From contig NZ_CP133779.1 of NCBI RefSeq assembly GCF_034347425.1, forward strand, positions 1,612,001 to 1,676,000: DNA of 64,000 nucleotides, given 5' to 3'. Every line of letters begins with the position of its first letter. Position 1 is the first letter of the stretch. Made by a program: the position numbers and the translations under genes. The notes beneath the pieces are model-generated. The model saw only the letters and a program-made list of their open reading frames with translations, was not told the DNA's origin and did not search any database. Shown here one piece after another: positions 18,634-26,537 of the stretch. The stretch is from Undibacterium sp. CCC3.4 (GTDB lineage: Bacteria; Pseudomonadota; Gammaproteobacteria; Burkholderiales; Burkholderiaceae_D).

Positions 18634-19541
18634 AAACCCAAGCGCGTGCGGCACTCAGCCGGCCACTCTGCCGGCACCATGCCATGGGTGCGGAACAAAG
18701 CCATGACGATGCGTTCGAGGCCGAAACCGAGGCAGGCAGTATGGGCTACGGCACCATCGTCAGTGTGGATGTCGAAGATCTTACCGAAATGGTCTTGGTG
18801 ATAATTGAACGAGCATAGCGCGGTTGGTCGTGCGGCGGAAATGACCGGCACTACCACCTCGAATTTCAATTCTTGTTCGCGCTGATTGGCCGCTAACATG
18901 CGTCCACCACGGCCGAAAAACGGATCCGATGCGACTTCCGAGTGAGCTGGTAAACCGAGTTCCTGCAACATCGTCAAGCCGCGTTGCAACCACAGGTCAC
19001 GCCACGCCAGTACCAAATCAGGCGCGCCGACGCGGACGAACTCACGCACGCGAAACGATTGCATGCGCGTCGGTTCATCTGAAGGTTCATTGCGAAACAC
19101 CCAGTTCTGCATATCGACCAGCTTGCCACCGGCCGGCAGGGTGCCGCTGAAACTAGGATACACCGGATAGCAGGCCGCCGGCGTCAAACACACCGCAGTC
19201 ATGGTTTGCAAATGGGTCCACGGACGTCCCTCATGCACGTTTTCCATCAATTCCTGATGTTGTGCCGCATTGCCGCTGAAACTGAAAATCGTCCCGGCCA
19301 ATTGTGGAAACGAATCGAGATATTCACTGCGCTCGAGTACTTTACGATCCAGGCAGGGAGGGAATGACAAGCGGGTGGCCTGATCAGCCGCCGCGCGCTG
19401 CGAAACAAACTCATCAAAGCCGCGCAAGACTTGTTCAAATACCGGCCCGCGCCCGAAAATACCGGGTACGCCGACCGGAATGATATGACCGGCGCGGATC
19501 AAATCGTCGTTCAGCAGTTCAGGAGAGAAATCGATGGACAT
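18630..19541 (-). CDS. Amino acid:[carrier protein] ligase (class II aaRS-like)
   Basis: 303 residues. It resembles the catalytic core of atypical (methanogenic-type) seryl-tRNA synthetases without a tRNA-binding domain. Homologues in Bradyrhizobium and Agrobacterium activate a small amino acid (Gly or Ala) with ATP and load it on a carrier protein. Motif 2 is FRNEPSDEPTRMQSFRVREF (150-168), motif 3 GFGLERIVMALFRTHG (272-287). Zinc ligands are likely Cys124, Glu167 and Cys270; the Glu-to-Cys spacing of 103 matches the one I recall for the Bradyrhizobium enzyme. The carrier protein is encoded 1.2 kb upstream in the same operon. The amino acid used cannot be read from sequence. Confidence 0.88.
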   Translation of the reverse strand: MSIDFSPELLNDDLIRAGHIIPVGVPGIFGRGPVFEQVLRGFDEFVSQRAAADQATRLSFPPCLDRKVLERSEYLDSFPQLAGTIFSFSGNAAQHQELMENVHEGRPWTHLQTMTAVCLTPAACYPVYPSFSGTLPAGGKLVDMQNWVFRNEPSDEPTRMQSFRVREFVRVGAPDLVLAWRDLWLQRGLTMLQELGLPAHSEVASDPFFGRGGRMLAANQREQELKFEVVVPVISAARPTALCSFNYHQDHFGKIFDIHTDDGAVAHTACLGFGLERIVMALFRTHGMVPAEWPAECRTRLGL

Positions 19542-19573
19542 GGCGGAATATTCCCAGAGTGAGAGGGCGGTAC

Positions 19574-20752
19574 TTAGTCGTCTTTAAGTACTAACAACAG
19601 ATTGGCATTGGTCGCAAGCATACGGTCGTTACCGACCATCAGCGCCGCCGACAAGCTGTCGCGCAGATGGCGGCTCATCGAATACGGCTGGTCATTACGG
19701 TAGGCTTGGATGCCGCAAATTTGCAGCGCTTTCATGACCAACTGCGGCAAGGCTTCGCTGGCGGCGATTTTAAGATTATTTATTTTGACTGAGTACGATA
19801 GCGACGACAGCACCCCGTCGGCCGTTTGCTCGGCCTGGCTCAAGAGCTGATATTCGTGCAGACAGGCGGCCACGGCACTGCGTAAACTTTGCTGCATGCT
19901 GACCAGTTCGGCCAAGCGCAGCGCAGTTGGCGGCACCGTACCCGGTGCCCGGCGCGCCTGCTGTCGTACAAAGGCGCGCGCCTTGTTGACGGCCGCCGCG
20001 GCGCAGCCGGTCCAACAACCGCCCCACAACAGATGCGAGACCGGGACCACGGTTTGCGCCGCCATGCTGGCGAAGTCGGTGTCGATGATTTGTGCCGCGT
20101 GGCCGTGGGCTGCCAAATCAAATGGCGGGCTGCAGGTGCCGCGCATGCCCATGGTGTCCCACACACCGGTGGCGGTGAGCGTGTAATCGGTTTTCTGCAG
20201 CAGCACCAGGACCTGATCATTGCCGGCCGCTTGCGGGTTGCGGCGTGCCGTGACCAGCAAGGCATCGGCCTGGGCACCGTAAGAAACCGTGCTGGCGTGT
20301 TTGCTCAGTTTAAAGTACTCACCCTCGTGCGCATCGTCAGATTCCAGCGCACACAGACTGTGCCGCATTTCGCCGCCAACCCCGATCTCAGACGTCACCG
20401 AAGCGATCAGATATTGATGCCGTACCAATTGCTTCAGATAATCGCGATACCATTCTTGATCGAGCGCGTGCTCTACCAAGGTGATCACTTGAATCTGATG
20501 CATTGCAAAAATCATCGCCGTGGCGGCGCAATGGCGTGCCAGTGCATCGCAGATTTCTACCAATTCCGCCAAGCTGGCACCGGCACCACCGTATTCGGTC
20601 GGTATATAGGCGCTCAGCAGTTGTTCCTGTTTCAAGGCCATCACGGCTGCCAACGGAAAACGCGCATCGTGGTCAACCGCGTCGGCATCTGGCGCGGCAA
20701 CTTCTTTGGCGACGCGGTGCGCGGCCAGCAACAGGGCAGAGGTGGCGGCCAT
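19574..20752 (-). CDS. Acyl-CoA dehydrogenase-like flavoprotein, carrier-protein associated
   Basis: 392 residues with acyl-CoA dehydrogenase architecture: helical N terminus (IPTEYGGAGASLAELVEICDALARH), middle beta domain (SVTSEIGVGG, GVWDTMGMRGTCSPPFDL) and C-terminal helices. The residue aligned with the short/medium-chain catalytic Glu (YEGT) is Val373 in LMVGNDRM. The base could instead sit elsewhere, as in isovaleryl-CoA dehydrogenase, or the chemistry may differ. Its ATG follows the carrier-protein stop by 1 bp, so the likely substrate is a thioester on that carrier, by analogy with prolyl-carrier oxidases. Confidence 0.85.
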   Translation of the reverse strand: MAATSALLLAAHRVAKEVAAPDADAVDHDARFPLAAVMALKQEQLLSAYIPTEYGGAGASLAELVEICDALARHCAATAMIFAMHQIQVITLVEHALDQEWYRDYLKQLVRHQYLIASVTSEIGVGGEMRHSLCALESDDAHEGEYFKLSKHASTVSYGAQADALLVTARRNPQAAGNDQVLVLLQKTDYTLTATGVWDTMGMRGTCSPPFDLAAHGHAAQIIDTDFASMAAQTVVPVSHLLWGGCWTGCAAAAVNKARAFVRQQARRAPGTVPPTALRLAELVSMQQSLRSAVAACLHEYQLLSQAEQTADGVLSSLSYSVKINNLKIAASEALPQLVMKALQICGIQAYRNDQPYSMSRHLRDSLSAALMVGNDRMLATNANLLLVLKDD

Positions 20753-20753
20753 C

Positions 20754-20993
20754 TCAGGCGGTCAATTCTTGCAGCGCTGCGGCGATGGCATTGATACTCT
20801 CGAACACGCTGCGCTTGAGCATACGGTCCGGGAATTCGACATTGAAGGCATCTTCCAAGGCTAGCATGACATTGACGCTGGCATGCGAGGTCATACCGGC
20901 TTGATACAAGTCGGCTGCGTCATCGAGCTGGTCAGCGGCGACGGCGAATTTTCCGTGTTCAGCGAGCACTTGACGAATTTGTTGTTTGATCAT
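20754..20993 (-). CDS. Acyl/aminoacyl carrier protein
   Basis: 79 residues, one four-helix carrier domain. The phosphopantetheine site is Ser36 in QAGMTSHASVNVML, followed by the acidic recognition helix (ALEDAFNVEFPDRMLKRSVF). TSHASV in place of DSL(D) is the form typical of aminoacyl-loaded carriers beside aaRS-like ligases. It lies between the AcpS-type transferase gene (46 bp upstream) and the dehydrogenase gene (1 bp downstream), so its modification and loading enzymes are in the same operon. Confidence 0.9.
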   Translation of the reverse strand: MIKQQIRQVLAEHGKFAVAADQLDDAADLYQAGMTSHASVNVMLALEDAFNVEFPDRMLKRSVFESINAIAAALQELTA

Positions 20994-21038
20994 ACGAAGA
21001 CTTTCGGTTTTTTATTAATCACAAAAATAGATAAGGGC

Positions 21039-21491
21039 TTATCTGCGGCGGCAATGGAGCAGGACGGTGGCACTGGCATACTCGTGTTCATGGCTGAGGC
21101 TGACTTGCGCCTCATGCAACTGCATCTGCTGCGCCAAGCTGCGCGCCGCGCCAGTCAGACACAGGACAGGGCTGCCATTATTTTTCTTATGTACGGCAAT
21201 CGCATGCCACGGCAGCGCATAGTTCGCCGCCACGGCGAGCGCTTTCATGGTGGCTTCTTTCGCGGCGAAGCGGGCGGCCAGACTGGCGCTGCGATGGCTG
21301 CCGTCTGCCGTCAGACAGTCGTGCAGTTCGCGTGCAGTGAACAAGCGTTGCAAATAGCGGAGTCCGAAGCGGGCCATCGATTGCTCGATTTCCGGTATCC
21401 AAACCAGGTCGGTGCCGAGTCGCGTGGCCGCGCTGCGCGCCGGTCGGCGCGCACGCACAGTGAAATTCGAGAAAGAGGATGGGCCATGCAT
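21039..21491 (-). CDS. 4'-phosphopantetheinyl transferase (AcpS family)
   Basis: 150 residues. AcpS signatures are GTDLVWIPEIEQSMARFG (metal-binding Asp) and RFAAKEATMKAL. It transfers phosphopantetheine from CoA to a carrier protein. The AcpS core begins near residue 25; the first 24 residues are basic and not typical, so a shorter start is possible. As first gene of the operon it most likely activates the carrier protein encoded next to it. It is not in an rnc-era-recO-pdxJ setting, so it is probably not the housekeeping acpS. Confidence 0.85.
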   Translation of the reverse strand: MHGPSSFSNFTVRARRPARSAATRLGTDLVWIPEIEQSMARFGLRYLQRLFTARELHDCLTADGSHRSASLAARFAAKEATMKALAVAANYALPWHAIAVHKKNNGSPVLCLTGAARSLAQQMQLHEAQVSLSHEHEYASATVLLHCRRR

Positions 21492-21597
21492 GACTGTCTG
21501 CAGTAAAGAGTGCGAAGTCTTAAGAATAGCCGAATGCCAACTGTTTCAGCAGGGGAAAATGCAGATTATTGCGTGTATTTATAAAAACATTGTTAAA

Positions 21598-21617
21598 AAA
21601 TTTCCGCTTGGAAATTT
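21598..21617 (-). terminator. AT-rich hairpin between the DUF3108 genes and the carrier-protein operon
   Basis: AAATTTCC pairs perfectly with GGAAATTT around a 4-nt loop. On the minus strand a T run follows at once. It lies 12 bp past the DUF3108 stop, so it could end that transcript and separate it from the carrier-protein operon starting at 21491. The stem is GC-poor, so it might instead be an operator. Confidence 0.45.
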
Positions 21618-21629
21618 ATCGTATCGACA

Positions 21630-22355
21630 TCAGAATTTTTTTACGCTTTCTAGCAATTGATCAACATATTCTCCTTCGGCATCGCTGAATTTCACCCGTA
21701 CCGGATACCATTCCAAGTCCGGAGCCAGCCAAATATCGAGGGTTTGATCTTTCGAATCGGGCGGCGGTGCTTTACTGATATGCAGGGTAGTGAATTCACC
21801 GAGTGCTGTGTGCAGCGGTTCGGCTGCCAGTACCTTGAAGGTCCATGGTTCGGCGTCGCGGCGGCCGGCCACAAACATCGACCATTCACTGCCCGGCTTG
21901 ACCGCGGCACCGGCCGCGCGCGCCAATGCTACCAACTGCCAAACTGCGCTGGTGCGGTCTTGTTCGCCGCCATTGAGTGGGTAAGTCTGCGCTGAGGTAC
22001 TGAAACGTAATAATTTCTTGCTACGCTCAAAACTGGTTACGGTAGCGTCTTTACCGAAGCGTTTCTCGGTAAAACTATCGGGCGCAAGGCCATGGGCATC
22101 GATGCTGCCGACGCTGTCGGCATTGAGAATTTTACCGAACAGCATGGCACGGGTCTCGGTCAGGATGGCATATTTTTTTTCTGTCAGTTGCCACTTGACG
22201 CTGGCCGTACCACTCAAGGCGATACCGCTTTGCTTGGCCTTGATGGTGTACAGCAGTTCACCGGCCGGTGGCAACTGAAACGGCGTGATGGCGGCGGCAG
22301 TCGGTGTGCTGCTCAGTGCCAGCAGTAGGGCTGGAATAAGAAAATCAAGGCGCAT
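21630..22355 (-). CDS. DUF3108 protein, periplasmic
   Basis: 241 residues with a signal peptide (MRLDFLIPALLLALSSTPTAAA). The DUF3108 domain shows GELLYTIKAKQSGIALSGTASVKW, the SFTEKRFGKDATVTSF block and the C-terminal LDIWLAPDLEWYPVRVKF signature. Members are beta-rich envelope proteins of unknown function. The start overlaps the end of the upstream DUF3108 gene by 11 bp, so the two are co-translated paralogues. Confidence 0.82.
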   Translation of the reverse strand: MRLDFLIPALLLALSSTPTAAAITPFQLPPAGELLYTIKAKQSGIALSGTASVKWQLTEKKYAILTETRAMLFGKILNADSVGSIDAHGLAPDSFTEKRFGKDATVTSFERSKKLLRFSTSAQTYPLNGGEQDRTSAVWQLVALARAAGAAVKPGSEWSMFVAGRRDAEPWTFKVLAAEPLHTALGEFTTLHISKAPPPDSKDQTLDIWLAPDLEWYPVRVKFSDAEGEYVDQLLESVKKF

Positions 22356-23436
22356 GGTCGGCTTCCAAATCGTTGGTAAAAGTAATGCTGCTCATGGTTT
22401 GAGTGGTGACCGCACCATCTGGTTCAGTATTACGTATTTGAACAGGATACCAGTGATAATCGGGTGCTAACCAAATTTCCAAACTGGAATTATAGGCACC
22501 GGCGCGCGCCGGGCGCAGCAAATGCCAGGCCGTAATACTGCCGACCCCGGTTGCGATGGTTTCCAGCGTACCGACTTGGAATAGAAAGCGGTGCGCCGCA
22601 CTCTCTTCGGCCACTTGGACTTCAATCTGTTGACCGGTATGAAATTCTGCCGCCGCCGCCATACCGGCCAGTTGCATGAAGATGGAAGCGCGATCTTGCG
22701 CACCGCTGAGTAAGGCGACGCTCGCGGCTTGAGCAGAAAAATTGATACGCCCCTGTGCATAATCGAAGCGCGTACTGGTTTCGTCATGGCCGCGGCGAGT
22801 TTCGCGCATGGTCTGCGGCTGTATTCCTTGGCTATCGATGCGTCCCTCGCTCTGTAAGCGGTACAGGCGCAAGCTCGTCAGCAGCAGATCGAGCGAGGCA
22901 TCGATCTGCATACGGTAGGCGTGCTCGTTACGTTGCCACACAAAGTCAGCGATGCCATAGACCGGATTGCGCTGCGTCTGCCGCACGACTTTCATGCGCA
23001 TGCTACCGGAGGGCGGCAAGTGCAGCGGCAGCGGCGCTGGCGCAGGCACCAGCGGCTCTGCTGGCGGTGCTGGTGCTGTTGGCGTCGGCGCGGCGACGCG
23101 GCTGGGCGCTGCCGCCGTGGCATCCGTCTGCAGCGGCGCGCTATCGCTTGTGCTGATGGCATCGGCCTGACTGGGCGTGAGCGGCGGCGGCTGGTGTGGC
23201 AGCGCTGCTGGCGCTGGGCGCTGCGCTGGTGTTGGCCGTACCGGCGGCGGCGGCGCTGGCGCTTGCAAAAATACGGTTTGCAGCGCGCTTGGCAGTTGCA
23301 GCGGCGGCGGCACAAAGCGGGCGTGTTCGAAGACTAGCCATATCAGGCCATGTAAACACAGCACCAGAGTGAGAAACAGCAGTGGCCGGCGCGGCAAGCG
23401 CGCGTAAAATGCTGTTTTGGAGGAAGAAAAATGCAT
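22345..23436 (-). CDS. DUF3108 protein with membrane anchor and Pro/Ala-rich linker
   Basis: 363 residues. One N-terminal transmembrane helix (PLLFLTLVLCLHGLIWLVF) is followed by a Pro/Ala-rich stretch at about 42-145 that looks like a TonB periplasmic spacer, then a DUF3108 domain ending in LEIWLAPDYHWYPVQI. It probably spans the periplasm from the inner membrane. The ATG at 23436 shares an ATGCAT hexamer with the start of the divergent gene at 23431. No strong ribosome-binding site precedes it. Confidence 0.78.
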   Translation of the reverse strand: MHFSSSKTAFYARLPRRPLLFLTLVLCLHGLIWLVFEHARFVPPPLQLPSALQTVFLQAPAPPPPVRPTPAQRPAPAALPHQPPPLTPSQADAISTSDSAPLQTDATAAAPSRVAAPTPTAPAPPAEPLVPAPAPLPLHLPPSGSMRMKVVRQTQRNPVYGIADFVWQRNEHAYRMQIDASLDLLLTSLRLYRLQSEGRIDSQGIQPQTMRETRRGHDETSTRFDYAQGRINFSAQAASVALLSGAQDRASIFMQLAGMAAAAEFHTGQQIEVQVAEESAAHRFLFQVGTLETIATGVGSITAWHLLRPARAGAYNSSLEIWLAPDYHWYPVQIRNTEPDGAVTTQTMSSITFTNDLEADHAP

Positions 23437-24714
23437 GAACTGTTCTTTTTACGTACCGTGTGCGCACTATCGCTGATGATGGCCATGCTCGTCAATACGC
23501 CGGCCTTGGCCGACACGGGCAGCTTAGCACCGATACGCATCGCCATGATCGAAGGCGTCAGTGGGCCTTTCGCGAACGCCGGCCTGGCCGTCGAGCATAA
23601 TTTGCAGTTTGCGCTAGATCAGATCAATGCGCGCGGTGGGGTAGGTCTGCCCGACGGTCGCCATGCGCTGCGCTTGACGGTGTTTGATAACAAACAAGGC
23701 ATAGAAGAATCGCTGATCGCATTCAAACATGCGAGTGACCAGGGTTTTTCCTTCATCGTGCAAGGCAATAGCTCGGCCGTGGCGCAGGCCTTGTTATCGG
23801 CCGTGAACAAGCATAATCAGCGCATGCCGACACAGCGGCTGTTGTTTCTGAATTATGCGGCGGTTGATCCGGCGCTGACGAATGAACAATGCAGTGTCTG
23901 GCATTTTCGTTTCGATGCCCATGCCGATATGCGCATGCATGTGCTGACCGAAGTGATTAAAGAGGATGCGCGCGCCAAAAAAGTCTATTTGATCGGACAG
24001 GATTACAGCTTCGGACGCCAAGTCAACCAGTCGGCCCGTGCCATGCTCGCGCAAAAACGCCCCGATATCGCCATCGTCGGCGACGAGCTGCATGCGCTCG
24101 GCAAGATCAAAGATTTTGCCCCGTATGCGGCAAAAATCAAAGCTTCGGGCGCTGACAGTGTGATTACCGGTAATTGGGGCAATGATCTGACCTTACTGAT
24201 CAAAGCGGTCAAAGAGGCTGGCATGGACCTCAAATTTTATACTTTTTACGCCAATGCACTCGGTGCCCCGGCCGCCATCGGTAGCGCTGGGGTAGGGCGC
24301 GTGTATGCGGTGGCAGAATGGCATCCGAATGCAGGGGGCCGTGCCAGCGATGCCTATTACCAAAGCTTTCGGCAGTCTTATCCGGCCGCCCAAGACGATT
24401 ATTTACATCTGCGCATGCATGTGATGATCGCCATGTTGGCGGCAGCGATAGAGCGAGCCGGCAGCAGCGAGGCCGCTGCCGTTGCCGCCGCGCTGGCCGG
24501 GGCAAGCTTTGACAATGGCTTTTATACGGCCAGCATGCGTGCCGCCGATCATCAGTTACTGCCGGCACTATATGTTACCGTGATGGGCAGACAAGGCGAC
24601 GCCGGCGTGCGTTTTGACAATGAAGGCAGCCATTATGGATTTAAAACCGCACGTTACTTCGCCCCCGCATTGACGGCCTTGCCGAGCTCATGCAAGATGG
24701 ATGGCAGAAAATAA
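23431..24714 (+). CDS. Branched-chain amino-acid-type ABC substrate-binding protein
   Basis: 427 residues. Signal peptide MHELFFLRTVCALSLMMAMLVNTPALA, then IRIAMIEGVSGPFANAGLAVEHNLQFALDQIN and VYLIGQDYSFGRQVNQSA, typical of LivJ-like type I binding proteins. GGAGGAAG precedes the ATG at good spacing, and that ribosome-binding site lies inside the first codons of the divergent DUF3108 gene. No permease or ATPase is adjacent. The ligand is unknown. Confidence 0.86.
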   Translation: MHELFFLRTVCALSLMMAMLVNTPALADTGSLAPIRIAMIEGVSGPFANAGLAVEHNLQFALDQINARGGVGLPDGRHALRLTVFDNKQGIEESLIAFKHASDQGFSFIVQGNSSAVAQALLSAVNKHNQRMPTQRLLFLNYAAVDPALTNEQCSVWHFRFDAHADMRMHVLTEVIKEDARAKKVYLIGQDYSFGRQVNQSARAMLAQKRPDIAIVGDELHALGKIKDFAPYAAKIKASGADSVITGNWGNDLTLLIKAVKEAGMDLKFYTFYANALGAPAAIGSAGVGRVYAVAEWHPNAGGRASDAYYQSFRQSYPAAQDDYLHLRMHVMIAMLAAAIERAGSSEAAAVAAALAGASFDNGFYTASMRAADHQLLPALYVTVMGRQGDAGVRFDNEGSHYGFKTARYFAPALTALPSSCKMDGRK

Positions 24715-24757
24715 ATTTGCCTACGCTCGCAGTTTGCGTCACCAACAGGAGAGTTTG

Positions 24758-25513
24758 ATGAACAACCCCTTTTCCGGTATCGATCCGTCAGCCATGAATT
24801 CGATGAGCGATCCGCTCGGCTTTGTGAAAAAACTCTGGGGCAATATGCCCATCCCCGGCATGGTGGCACCGCCGATGTCGGTCGATGAGCTCGATAAAAA
24901 AATTCAAGACTTGAAAACTGTCGAATCTTGGCTCACCGTGAACATGAACATGTTGCGCGGCACCATACAAGCACTCGAAGTACAGCGCGCCACGCTATCG
25001 ACGCTGCAGTCCCTCGGTGAAAGTTTCGCCCAGCATGTGCAAAAGGCCAGCGCTCCAGCCTCAAGTACTCCTGGCCCAAGTGCCGCGGCCGCTTGGCCCA
25101 TGTCGACCCCGGTAGCAAGCCCGGCGCCACATCCCGACGAACAAGCCGATACCGAACACTATCCGGCCGCTGCACCAACTGCACCAGTCGAAGCGCACGC
25201 GCCAACTGTCACCACGCCGGCGCTGGCCACGCCCACCGCATGGTGGGGTTTGTTGCAAGACCAATTCAAGCAAGCCCTGACTCAGGCGCTCGTTTCTGAT
25301 GCTAGTAGCGCAAGCGGCAGCGCCAGCACACACAGCAAGCCCGATAGTGCCGCCGCCGCACCGTCGGCACCGATGGCACCACAGACCAAGCCACGCCGTG
25401 CCAGCGCCGCCAAGCCAAGCAGTAAAACAGCGCCGCAGAGCGCTGCCAAAGTCAGTCCGAAAGCGAAACCGACTCCAAAAGCCACACCGAAAGCCGCAGC
25501 CAAGCGCACATAA
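24758..25513 (+). CDS. phaM: PhaM-like polyhydroxyalkanoate granule regulatory protein
   Basis: 251 residues. The N-terminal about 90 residues (DPLGFVKKLWGNMPIPGM, ELDKKIQDLKTVESWLTVNMNMLR, IQALEVQRATLSTL) match PhaM, which activates PHB synthase and tethers granules to the nucleoid. The middle is Ala/Pro-rich; the C terminus is a histone-H1-like Lys/Ala/Pro tail (SPKAKPTPKATPKAAAKRT) expected to bind DNA. AGGAGA precedes the ATG at 24758. No pha biosynthesis genes are adjacent. Confidence 0.85.
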   Translation: MNNPFSGIDPSAMNSMSDPLGFVKKLWGNMPIPGMVAPPMSVDELDKKIQDLKTVESWLTVNMNMLRGTIQALEVQRATLSTLQSLGESFAQHVQKASAPASSTPGPSAAAAWPMSTPVASPAPHPDEQADTEHYPAAAPTAPVEAHAPTVTTPALATPTAWWGLLQDQFKQALTQALVSDASSASGSASTHSKPDSAAAAPSAPMAPQTKPRRASAAKPSSKTAPQSAAKVSPKAKPTPKATPKAAAKRT

Positions 25514-25533
25514 CTAAGCGCAGTGCTGGCCGC

Positions 25534-26430
25534 TCAGCCGACTGCATTTTCTTCCGCCAGTTGTCGGCGGCACAGCGCAAGAAAGCGCTGTAATCCGCCG
25601 GAGAGAATTTTTTCTTGATGGTAGATTAAGTAAAAACGTCGGTTCAACTGCGCCCATGGCAGCCGAATTTCGGCCAGCTCGTCGCGCGCCAAGCGTTCTT
25701 TCAGGGTGCGCCGTGACAGGCAGGCGATACCCAAGCCGGTGGCGACGGCCGCGATGATGGCTTCGGCGCTGCCGAGTTCGAGTACGCTGTTGAGATTGCC
25801 AAGATGCGGTGCCAACGCCGTTTCGGTGATTTCACGCGAACCCGAACCCGGTTCGCGCAAGATCCAGGCGGCCGCGCGCAAGTCTTCCGGCCTTGCTTCT
25901 TGATTCGCCAGCGCATGGTCGGCGCGACAAAATACCAGCATCTGATCGGCCAACCACGGCTCGGCGATCACGCGGCTGTCGTGGCAGGGCGCTTCGATCA
26001 GGCCGAAATCGGCGCGAAACCCGAGTACCGCTGCCACCGCATCGTGCGAATTGGCGATGGCGATCTCCAGGCGGCTATGCGGTTCGGCGCGCAAGAAAGC
26101 GGCCGCCAGTCCGGGCAGCACATCGTTGCCTATGGTCATGCTGGCGGCGAGCCGCAGCCGCACCGGTATGCCAGTGCGAAAACTGTGCTCGATATCGCTG
26201 GCACCATCTAACAAAGCCTCGGCCTTCGGCAGCAGATAGCGGCCATTCTCATTCAACTGCAGGCGCTTACCGACGCGGTTGAACAAGGGTTCGCCAAGTT
26301 GGCTTTCCAGTTCGGCCAGCGCGCTGCTGGCCGCCGATTGCGACATCGCCAACTGCAAGGCCGCCGCACTGCCGCTGCCGGCACGGGCGCTGGCAACGAA
26401 GACTTCGAGTTGGCGCAAGCTGATGCGCAT
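25534..26430 (-). CDS. LysR-family regulator, divergent from yeiH
   Basis: 298 residues. N-terminal winged helix (LRQLEVFVASARAGSGSAAALQLAMSQSAASSALAELESQLG), then a LysR effector-binding domain. Its divergence from a yeiH gene is typical of YeiE/CysB-like regulators of sulfite/sulfate export. The 107-bp intergenic region contains four GATA words at 26444-26473 that could be part of a binding site. Confidence 0.87.
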   Translation of the reverse strand: MRISLRQLEVFVASARAGSGSAAALQLAMSQSAASSALAELESQLGEPLFNRVGKRLQLNENGRYLLPKAEALLDGASDIEHSFRTGIPVRLRLAASMTIGNDVLPGLAAAFLRAEPHSRLEIAIANSHDAVAAVLGFRADFGLIEAPCHDSRVIAEPWLADQMLVFCRADHALANQEARPEDLRAAAWILREPGSGSREITETALAPHLGNLNSVLELGSAEAIIAAVATGLGIACLSRRTLKERLARDELAEIRLPWAQLNRRFYLIYHQEKILSGGLQRFLALCRRQLAEENAVG

Positions 26431-26537
26431 GCTGATTCCTATATTGATAAAATCGATAACGATAATGAAGATAAACCGTTTTACCTGTTAAAGCAAGCTG
26501 ACTAGACTGGCTGCTTACACGTTTTTCGGATAAGCAT

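Noticed and set aside
18630-19541. Housekeeping seryl-tRNA synthetase
   Set aside because: Too short (303 residues), lacks a tRNA-binding domain, and lies beside a carrier protein; it fits the amino acid:[carrier protein] ligase group instead.
19889-20794. Plus-strand frame of about 300 codons opposite the acyl-CoA dehydrogenase gene
   Set aside because: Shadow frame without start signal or family features.
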